DNA of 64,000 nucleotides from Thermatribacter sp048814795 (lineage in GTDB: Bacteria; Atribacterota; Atribacteria; Atribacterales; Thermatribacteraceae), in contig CP184673.1 of the NCBI GenBank assembly GCA_048814795.1, positions 868,001 through 932,000 of the forward strand, in the 5' to 3' direction. Positions 57,615 to 64,000 of this stretch are shown here, one piece after another (positions within the stretch are counted from its first letter, which is position 1; each line of letters begins with the position of its first letter). The notes under the pieces are model-generated. The model was not told the origin of the DNA and did not search any database. It saw nothing but the letters and a program-made list of their open reading frames with translations. The position numbers and the translations under genes were made by a program.

Positions 57615-57832
57615 TATTTTCACTTACTGCATCGAGGGGCTTTGTTTGCCTGATTGCCTGAAGCAGGCTTTTTGCAAAAGGTTGAGCGCATTTTTGAGCT
57701 ATGAAGTCAAACACTACTCCCGTTTCGATGCAAAAAACATTGCTTTCAGCTTCTGCTTTGTTGTTTGGGTGTGACTTTGAACTTTTTAAATTCAAGGTGT
57801 AGAGCTATTTTATTTTTTTAATAGATTAGTGG
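57615..57832 (+). promoter_or_regulatory. CRISPR leader
   Basis: 218 bp between cas2 and the first repeat, without a credible gene, ending in a very AT-rich stretch (TTTTATTTTTTTAATAG). It should hold the array promoter and the Cas1-Cas2 integration signals. Orientation follows the cas genes. Confidence 0.7.
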
Positions 57833-59115
57833 GTTTTATCTGAACTATGTGGGATTTAAACTCACTACTACCATATCGAGCGTGGGAACGGTATCAGGGT
57901 TTTATCTGAACTATGTGGGATTTAAACATGAGTTGGTAGCGGAAGGTGTTGGAGAGGCAAACACGTTTTATCTGAACTATGTGGGATTTAAACCCAGAAA
58001 TAGCACATATCCCTGCATCCTTTAAAAGGTTTTATCTGAACTATGTGGGATTTAAACAAGGCTCAACTACCTTCACAAGCTCAACTAAGCCGGCAGTTTT
58101 ATCTGAACTATGTGGGATTTAAACTGTAGAGACCATCTTGACTGCTGGATGGCTTTCAGCGTTTTATCTGAACTATGTGGGATTTAAACTTATCCACTCT
58201 TTCATGAGTCTGCCCCTCAATATCCCGTTTTATCTGAACTATGTGGGATTTAAACTAAAGCGTAAGGTAGTAGTCACGAGGAATGAGTTTGTGTTTTATC
58301 TGAACTATGTGGGATTTAAACAAGCCTACGGCGATACGTCCGCAGAATCCCTCCAGTGTTTTATCTGAACTATGTGGGATTTAAACCGTAGAATTGCAAG
58401 GGAGATCTGGGACGAGCTTGAGTGTTTTATCTGAACTATGTGGGATTTAAACGGCACAGAGAGGGCACTCGCTTCGTCAGGAGCATCTACGTTTTATCTG
58501 AACTATGTGGGATTTAAACGTTTATGCTGACTCTTCTGAACCTCAACGTATTGAAGGTTTTATCTGAACTATGTGGGATTTAAACACCTTCACGGTTACG
58601 GGCGGAACAGTGGTTTGTTTGAGTTTTATCTGAACTATGTGGGATTTAAACTTGCCACGTGGACAGAAGCCACTAAGGCAAGTGCAACGTTTTATCTGAA
58701 CTATGTGGGATTTAAACTAGATACAGGAACGCTGAGAAGCAGTATTACCTACGCGTTTTATCTGAACTATGTGGGATTTAAACCTTGCTGTGGAAGGGTA
58801 GGCATAAATACTTCCTGAGAAGTTTTATCTGAACTATGTGGGATTTAAACGTTGCTCCCAATCTCACTATTCTTGCAAAAGGAGCAAAGTTTTATCTGAA
58901 CTATGTGGGATTTAAACATGTTTATTTTGTGAATTATCACGACAAGTGTTATCTGTTTTATCTGAACTATGTGGGATTTAAACCTCCTTCAACTGGTCGA
59001 GCGGAACATACTCCACCTTCGTTTTATCTGAACTATGTGGGATTTAAACTTGCAAACACTACTGCTGAATCGCTTGCACTTATCTTGTTTTATCTGAACT
59101 ATGTGGGATTTAAAC
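57833..59115 (+). CRISPR. CRISPR array, 20 repeats and 19 spacers
   Basis: The 29-bp repeat begins GTTTTATCTGAACTATG and ends GGGATTTAAAC. All 20 copies are identical by eye, including the last (59087-59115). Repeats start at 57833, 57899, 57965, 58029, 58096, 58161, 58227, 58293, 58358, 58424, 58491, 58557, 58623, 58689, 58755, 58822, 58889, 58955, 59021 and 59087, so spacers are 35-38 bp. The AAC end fits Cas6-processed type I-B repeats. Absence of a degenerate terminal repeat suggests loss of the old end or a young array. Confidence 0.98.
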
Positions 59116-59410
59116 CGGGGTCATTCCAGTGGCGAGAACCTACCCTGATACCGCTGGATTGACCGGTGGCAGTGGTGATAGCTGTAGCCAGGAAAGACCT
59201 GCATGCGAGTAAACAACTGGATGACTTTGGGGCTTCGCCTTTTACAGAGTTATCAGCCGGGCTGAGGTGGCCCAGCAGGAAAATGCCCTTCCGGTGGGAC
59301 TGGTTCCCTATGCTCGGGGGCTGATTTATGGCCTGATGCTTCTTGCCATCATGATGGTCAATTATCTGTATGCTGGAGATACCAGGAAGAAGATAAAAAC
59401 CCAATTTTAA
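59116..59410 (+). pseudogene. Trailer and membrane permease C-terminal fragment
   Basis: After about 120 bp without features, a frame from about 59238 reads RVISRAEVAQQENALPVGLVPYARGLIYGLMLLAIMMVNYLYAG and stops at 59410. This looks like the last transmembrane helix and cytoplasmic tail of a transport permease. The rest was probably lost when the CRISPR locus arrived. Confidence 0.4.
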
Positions 59411-59425
59411 AAAGGAGGTGTAGTA

Positions 59426-59899
59426 ATGGTGCAGGAAGGCGATCTCATTCAGATAGCATATCTGGTACGGGATTTGGAAAGCGCCATGAGGTTTTATGTG
59501 GAAACCATGCATATTGGTCCCTGGGAAATTTATACTTTTGCCCCACCGGCGCTCCAGAATTCCATGGTGAGGGGCAAGCCTTCGGATCACACCTTTCGCA
59601 TTGCTTTAGCTCAGGCGGGACCGGTACAAATCGAGCTTATTCAACCGCTTACCGGTCGGAGCGTATACGACGAATTCCTGGAGAAAAAGGGTGAGGGTTT
59701 GCACCACGTGAAGTTTTATTATCCGGATTGCCGGAAAAAACTTGAGGAGTTCAAGGCCAAAGGCATCGAGGTTATCCAGAGCGGGAAGTTTGACGAAGAC
59801 GAGCACTACTATCTGGATACTGAGAAATTCCACGGGATGATCATCGAGATAGGCAACAATGGCCGGATGAGGCCACCGGAGAGAGTATTTCCTGGTTGA
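59426..59899 (+). CDS. VOC (glyoxalase/epimerase-like) family protein
   Basis: 157 residues, AGGAGGTG before the ATG. LIQIAYLVRDLESAMRFYVETMHIGPWEIY, VQIELIQPL and GLHHVKFYYPDCRKKLEEFKAKGIEVIQSGKF, ending FHGMIIEIGNN, form the two beta-alpha-beta-beta-beta modules with metal ligands in VQIELIQP, LHHVKF and IIEIG. The family includes glyoxalases and methylmalonyl-CoA epimerase; a terminal partner for the lost permease is possible. Substrate not determinable. Confidence 0.85.
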   Translation: MVQEGDLIQIAYLVRDLESAMRFYVETMHIGPWEIYTFAPPALQNSMVRGKPSDHTFRIALAQAGPVQIELIQPLTGRSVYDEFLEKKGEGLHHVKFYYPDCRKKLEEFKAKGIEVIQSGKFDEDEHYYLDTEKFHGMIIEIGNNGRMRPPERVFPG

Positions 59900-59907
59900 G
59901 GATATCG

Positions 59908-59936
59908 TGGGGTGGCCGTGAGACCACCCCTTTTTG
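59908..59936 (+). terminator. Terminator after the VOC gene
   Basis: GGGGTGG-ccgtgaga-CCACCCC followed by TTTTTG. Confidence 0.85.
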
Positions 59937-59938
59937 TT

Positions 59939-60482
59939 TTATGGCTTTTTTCCCCTGCTTTGCATTTCCTCTCCCAGAGCAAGAAGTAGTGAGAAAAGCT
60001 GATTTTTCTCGCTCTCGGAAACTTTCCCCCGGAAAGCGTAGCGCACCGTGCCGTTGGTGTCGACGATCAGAATGTTACTCTTTCGAGTGTTGAAACCGAA
60101 ATCGCGGCGCATCTTTCCGCTCCAATCGGCGTAAAGCGTAACACCATACTTACGAGCGTTCTCGCGAAGTTTCCTTTTCCAGATGCCCCGGGTGAGGAGA
60201 TTGGCGCTGGAAGCATCGATGATCTGGATGACTTCAAGGTTTTCAAGAAGGGGAAGATGGTTTTCACGAAATTCCCCGATGGCATGCTTGAGGTCGTTAT
60301 TCCAGGAAGCGGTGTGGCGGGTATCGTAGAAAATCACGCTTAGTTTCCCCAGAAGGTTTTCCTGGGTGAGGGGTTCCCCTTCATGGGAGAGGACCGTAAA
60401 GTGGGGAATGGTATCGCCTATTTCCAGGGAAAAAGCCGGGGTAACGAGGAAAAAAAATGAAACATAAAAGAAGCCAAAACAT
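59939..60482 (-). CDS. Exported thioredoxin-like (YtfJ-type) protein, possibly frameshifted
   Basis: The body (59939-60337 and further upstream) reads GDTIPHFTVLSHEGEPLTQENLLGKLSVIFYDTRHTASWNND, NLEVIQIIDASSANLL, YGVTLYADWSG, NILIVDTNGTVRYAFRGKVS. This is a thioredoxin-like fold without a CxxC. A signal peptide MFWLLLCFIFF plus LVTPAFS would precede it if the run of eight A (60451-60457 region, plus strand) had seven. As sequenced, the ATG at 60482 is out of frame and only a GTG at 60337 remains. Either a sequencing or polymerase slip, or a slippery tract. Confidence 0.6.
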
Positions 60483-60755
60483 GCCTTTTGGACTGTGCAT
60501 TGTATCGTGCCCTTTCCTTAGGTTTTTGTGGCTTATAACCAGAAGGAAAGAGTTTTATTCCTGGGGAGGAGGGAATCCTATCACAAGCCCTATCCACCAC
60601 GTCTTACACATATCGAAAACCTCCTTTCCTGAAACACTGGAAAAAGGATGCAGTTCTCTGGTTAAGGGATTATGAGAAGGTGGTTAAGTTTTTTATTGAC
60701 GGTATAGCTCGGAAGGTTTTAAGGTGATGGTGAAACGTTTTGGGAAGTATGCATT
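60483..60755. other. Gene-free stretch
   Basis: About 270 bp without a credible gene or repeat. Confidence 0.4.
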
Positions 60756-61255
60756 TTGATACGCAGTTTGGGTTCGGTGCGGGGAAAGATGCTCATCTTA
60801 ATCCTCATCCCGGTGATTGCAGTGCTTTTGGGTATCCTGGTGTGGCAGAGCCTGCAGAGCCACAATCAGGCCTGTGAGAATGCCCGGGTAGTAATGGGGG
60901 CTACTGCCGGAGAATTAGCCGGTGAAGCCGATGCCATTCTGGAAGTGGCCATGGACGCTGCTCGAACCGTGGCGCAGGTTTTTCGGCCTTTGAATCCCTA
61001 CCACCGGAGCACCGGCGAGAAGTCCTGAGGGGGGATGTTACGGAAAATTCTCGAAGACAAGAAAGATTTTTTGGAGACCTGGGTATGCTTTGAACCCACC
61101 GTCCTGGACGGCCTGGATGAGCAGTACAAAGGAGCCCAGGGGCACGATGAAACCAGCCGTTTCATTCCCTACTTTTTCTGTGACCAGAGGATGATTTCTG
61201 AAGAACCTCTCAAGGATTATGAAACCCCGGGAGCCGGAGACTACTGCCTTTTAGA
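60756..61255 (+). pseudogene. Chemoreceptor N-terminal remnant (dCache), with internal stop
   Basis: MLILILIPVIAVLLGILVWQSLQS is a first membrane helix followed by GATAGELAGEADAILEVAMDAARTVAQVF. A TGA at 61026 interrupts, and the same frame continues MLRKILEDKKDFLETWVCFEPTVLDGLDEQYKG...RFIPYFF...EEPLKDYETPGAGDY, a typical dCache_1 stretch. It ends at about 61255 in unrelated sequence. No signalling domain remains. Confidence 0.8.
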
Positions 61256-61990
61256 AGATCATGCAAGAAGACCTTCTGCCGCTTGTGCGCATTCTTTCCA
61301 GAGTATTGAACGAGCAATGAGTATGCCAAATAGTATTCAACGCTGCGTCAAACCGGAAAGTCGCCCGATCTTCCTGGCCTGGCTCAATAGCCTTCTGGGC
61401 TACAGTAACAATGGCGAATTGCTCGAGGATACTAGAACCGTTGTCGAAGGCTTTGGCGCCGACGGGCGCAGTTTCCTCTATCTACCATCGTTGCATTGCC
61501 CACGGCAGTCAGGTCAGGACTCCCGCCGATAACCTGGCGCACTACGATGAGAACATCTGTCAGCACCTGGAGGGAATGAACTGTGGACGTACCGAGCGCA
61601 TTATCCTGTGCTACTTCCAGTACCCGGCTGCGCTCTACACCGAAATCTTCCTGAACAGGTTGTTCAACCCAAGGCACAATTGCTGGTCGATCATCTGAAC
61701 GCTTTTGTTTGCCAGCGCAACGCCTGCCGTTTGTCCGTCGAGCAACGGACGAGTCGTTTACCGAAGATGACCTGAACAAACTGGCTTACTGGATGGTTAC
61801 CGACAGCGGCAAGACGCTGATTCTCCACCTCAACTACTACCAATTTTTGCGCTACAACACCGAACCGCTGGTAGGGTGCTCTATGCTATGTCGCGTTCGA
61901 AAACAACAAAACTTCCTGATAGGTACAATCCAATCACGAAAAAGGCCCAAAAAGCTTTCGTTCGAATTTTACCATTGATGACCGAACCAT
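61256..61990 (+). pseudogene. DEAD/type III restriction-like helicase, multiply frameshifted
   Basis: Pieces in different frames read VRILSRVLNEQ, LAHYDENICQHLEGMNCGRTERIILCYFQYPAALYTEIFL, and TEDDLNKLAYWMVTDSGKTLILHLNYYQFLRYNTEPL. The last is a Walker A region in which GSGKT has become DSGKT. Together they look like the N-terminal part of a large helicase of the type III restriction/DEAD class, decayed by several shifts. It is joined to the chemoreceptor remnant, so both genes were lost in rearrangement. Confidence 0.5.
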
Positions 61991-62039
61991 CCTTAAGGAA
62001 AATGGAGAGGAAAGACGAATATCTAACCTGTACCTGTTC

Positions 62040-62068
62040 TTGAATTTTCTTTACTGGGGCGATACAAT
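62040..62068 (+). promoter_or_regulatory. Promoter upstream of the chimeric gene
   Basis: TTGAAT (62040-62045), 17 bp, TACAAT (62063-62068). Probably the original promoter of the BMP-type binding protein gene, whose start codon region is now broken (ATG AGA AGG TAG at about 62099). Confidence 0.5.
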
Positions 62069-62133
62069 GGGCAAAAGTTTACCCACAGGGGGGGATACAT
62101 GAGAAGGTAGAATCTTTTTCTCTTTTTGCCTTT

Positions 62134-62835
62134 GTGGAAGGTGCGGGCAGGATTGGATTGATTCTGGCTACCGGGGGTCTCGGAGATAAATCTTTTAACG
62201 ATGTTTCCTGTGCAGGAGCTCTCAAAGCTAAAGAGGAGTTGGGAGTGGAGCTCAATTATGTGGAGCCCAAAGCCATTGCTGAGTACGAGGGGTACCAGCG
62301 AGATTTTGCCTCTTCAGGGGATTACGAAATCATCGTCTGTGTGGGGTTCGATCAGGCGGATGCTTTGAATAAGATTGCCCGGGAAATCGCCGGCCTGGAA
62401 CAGGGATTTCTTTCGGTGATGCTCTGTGCGGCGGCCAATTTTTCCGGACGCCTGAGCTGGGGGTTTGTCTCTGACCATCTGGGACGAAGGAAGTTACTGT
62501 GGCTCGCCTTTGTCATCCAGGCGGTGATTTTCTTCCTCTTCGAGCAAATGACCAACCTGGCACTTCTTTTAATAGCCAAGTCCGGGGTGGGATTCACCTT
62601 TGGAGGGATGCTGGCCTTCTTTCCAGCCATCTGCGCTGACTATTTCGGACTTCAGAACCTGGGTCTCAACTACGGCATTCTTTTCACCGCCTGGGGAGTG
62701 GGCGGGGTGATCGGTCCACTTCTTGGAGGCCTGATTCGCGACCTCACCGGGGCACATACCCTGAGCTTTTTCCTCTTCGGATGCGCAAGCACTTTGGGAA
62801 TCATCCTGGTAATGCTCCTCAAACCCAGAGAATAA
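62134..62835 (+). pseudogene. In-frame chimera: BMP-type binding protein N-terminus joined to MFS transporter C-terminus
   Basis: Residues 1-85 (GRIGLILATGGLGDKSFNDVSCAGALKAKEELGVELNYVEP...FASSGDYEIIVCVGFDQADALNKIA) are the N-terminal part of a basic membrane protein/PnrA-like substrate-binding protein. From about residue 90, GFLSVMLCAAANFSGRLSWGFVSDHLGRRKLLWLAFV and the following helices are the C-terminal half of a major facilitator (OFA-like) transporter. The junction is near 62390. Neither half is complete, so a deletion fusion rather than a functional protein is likely. Confidence 0.8.
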
Positions 62836-62848
62836 AGGAGTGAACCTG

Positions 62849-64000
62849 GTGTTCTGGAAGCGTTTTCCGGTGGTTTTCCTGTTTGCCATGCTGCTTTTCC
62901 TTTTCCGGGGAAATGCGGTTTTTCCCCAGACCCTGGGAGTATGGGTGGACGTGAAAAGTATCCCCACCACCCGGGAAGGGATTGTGGACCTGGTAGCGCA
63001 GCTGCATGGAGCCCGTTTTGACACCATTTTCCTGGAGTCCTTCTATAATGGCAAGACCGTTTACCCCTCCCCGTTTCTGGCTTCCTTAGGTCTTCCCCCG
63101 CAAATGGAAACCTTCGCCCAGGTCCAAATCGACCCTCTCCGGATTTTCCTCGACGCAGCACACCGGCGGGGGATGGAAGTCCATGCCTGGTTCCACATGT
63201 TTTACATCAGCCGTAACGAACCGGGAGCAATCCTCTCCCGTTTCCCCCACTGGGCAGTCCTCAGTAAAGAGGGAAAACCGGGATACGAGAGCGGTACCAA
63301 CTTCCTCTTCTGGCTCTGCCCCATGGAAGAAGAGGTAGAACAATTCTACCGGGGACTTCTTGAAGAACTGGCGGAACGCTACGACCTCGATGGCATCCAG
63401 TTTGATTACTTCCGTTTTCCCGAACCGACTCTTGCCGATACCTGTTACGCCGAAAAGCACCGCCGAGTATTCCTGGAAAGATACGGTGTAGATCCCATAA
63501 CCATTGACCCTTTAAAAGACGGAGAGTCTTTCCAGGCGTGGATTCGTTTCCGGAGCAACCGTCTCACCGAGCTGGCCCGGAATCTCACCACAAGTCTCAA
63601 GGAAAAATACCCCCGCCTGCAGCTTTCCTGTGCCGTGAAGCCCCTGGGTTTTCCCATGCAACGGTATCCGGGTTCTCTCCAGGACTGGCCCCGCTGGGCA
63701 GAAGAGGGACTTTTTGACTTTCTCGTTCCCATGACCTATAGTTCCCGTCCGGCCGAATTCGAGGGAATGCTTCTCTGGGCAAAGACCTTCGCCCCGGATA
63801 TACCCCTTCTGGCCGGAGTCTGGACCGTAAACCTGAGTATCGCCACCGTCTTGGAAGAAATGGAGAGATCCCGGAAATACCCCTTAAAGGGACTGGTGCT
63901 CTTTGCCTATCCCTATCTTACCGAAGAGACCCTGCAAGCGCTCTCTGCTTGGAAACCGGAAGAAACCCCCAAGCGCCCCATCCCCCCCGTTTCTTTCTAC
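62849..64000 (+). CDS. Family 10-like glycoside hydrolase (GHL10/YngK type), 3' end outside window
   Basis: At least 384 residues from GTG at 62849 (AAAGGAG upstream), still open at the window end. A signal peptide (FPVVFLFAMLLFLFRGNAVFPQ) is followed by LGVWVDVKSIPTTREGIVDLV, GMEVHAWFHMFYISRNEPG, FLFWLCPMEEEVEQFYRGLLEELAERYDLDGIQFDYFRFPEPT, LSCAVKPLGFPMQRYPGSLQDWPRWAEEGLFDFLVPMTYSSRP. The DGIQFDYFRFP strand and MTYS are hallmarks of the DUF187/GHL10 barrel. It probably acts on extracellular or cell-wall polysaccharide. Confidence 0.85.
   Translation, partial: MFWKRFPVVFLFAMLLFLFRGNAVFPQTLGVWVDVKSIPTTREGIVDLVAQLHGARFDTIFLESFYNGKTVYPSPFLASLGLPPQMETFAQVQIDPLRIFLDAAHRRGMEVHAWFHMFYISRNEPGAILSRFPHWAVLSKEGKPGYESGTNFLFWLCPMEEEVEQFYRGLLEELAERYDLDGIQFDYFRFPEPTLADTCYAEKHRRVFLERYGVDPITIDPLKDGESFQAWIRFRSNRLTELARNLTTSLKEKYPRLQLSCAVKPLGFPMQRYPGSLQDWPRWAEEGLFDFLVPMTYSSRPAEFEGMLLWAKTFAPDIPLLAGVWTVNLSIATVLEEMERSRKYPLKGLVLFAYPYLTEETLQALSAWKPEETPKRPIPPVSFY

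Noticed and set aside
58138..59162. Open frames rich in FYLNYVGFK across the array
   Set aside because: They are translations of the CRISPR repeat and spacers, with no start signals of their own.
1..64000. tRNA and rRNA genes
   Set aside because: I looked for characteristic tRNA T-arm sequences and rRNA segments and found none convincing, but no tRNA model could be run.

Overview
The window looks like a chromosomal segment of an anaerobic, probably thermophilic bacterium. The supports are a ferredoxin-linked indolepyruvate oxidoreductase, an Acr3-type arsenite pump, a MjaI-like restriction enzyme, a Cst-type I-B CRISPR system, many TTG/GTG starts and dense dispersed repeats. An Atribacterota-like lineage would fit, but no rRNA or other marker gene is present, so this placement is a guess.

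Layout. (1) 1-1990: foreign-looking DNA resembling integron gene cassettes: a broken flavin reductase, a rhodanese plus TauE/SafE exporter, and attC-like hairpins. It is joined abruptly to a decayed rpe/RbsA-like sugar operon (1993-2741). (2) 3.1-4.1 kb: two secreted proteins of unknown function. (3) 4.3-8.4 kb: an AT-rich, translationally coupled four-gene RAMP operon whose Cas10-like subunit has a degenerate cyclase motif. (4) 8.6-11.1 kb: a GC-richer block with a katG remnant, a DUF389 protein and a CorA transporter. (5) 12-14.7 kb: a TIGR04255/helical/PIN operon and a GNAT-YoaP protein, with attC-like sequences between them. (6) 14.8-31.7 kb: MNT/HEPN pair, two near-identical IS110 copies with readable bridge-RNA guides, a methyltransferase-SNase fusion with a MjaI-like enzyme, arsR-acr3, an unidentified structured RNA, a Cache protein with a chemoreceptor, iorAB, and an OLD-like ATPase. 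(7) 32-42 kb: toxin-antitoxin-SecB-like chaperone module, holin-like protein, PAS/HD-GYP protein, MarC, an SDR, and a methyltransferase/ATP-grasp fusion inserted between 418-bp direct duplications. (8) 42.2-44.9 kb: cheW and a second chemoreceptor. (9) 45.7-59.1 kb: a type I-B (Cst) CRISPR-Cas locus (cas6, WYL regulator, second cas6, cas8, small subunit-like gene, cas7, cas5, cas3, cas4, cas1, cas2) with a 20-repeat array. (10) 59.2-64 kb: VOC protein, thioredoxin-like protein, a stretch of decayed or chimeric genes, and a family 10-like glycosidase running off the end.

The theme is defence and genome plasticity. Two CRISPR effector modules, an R-M system, a TAC module, a PIN operon, an OLD-like ATPase and HEPN/MNT genes share 60 kb with IS110 insertions and repeat families. 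The IS110 copies sit inside one dispersed repeat (core GGGGTCRGATC). Four short segments of their 5' non-coding region correspond to the two target halves and the two element ends, as expected of a bridge RNA.
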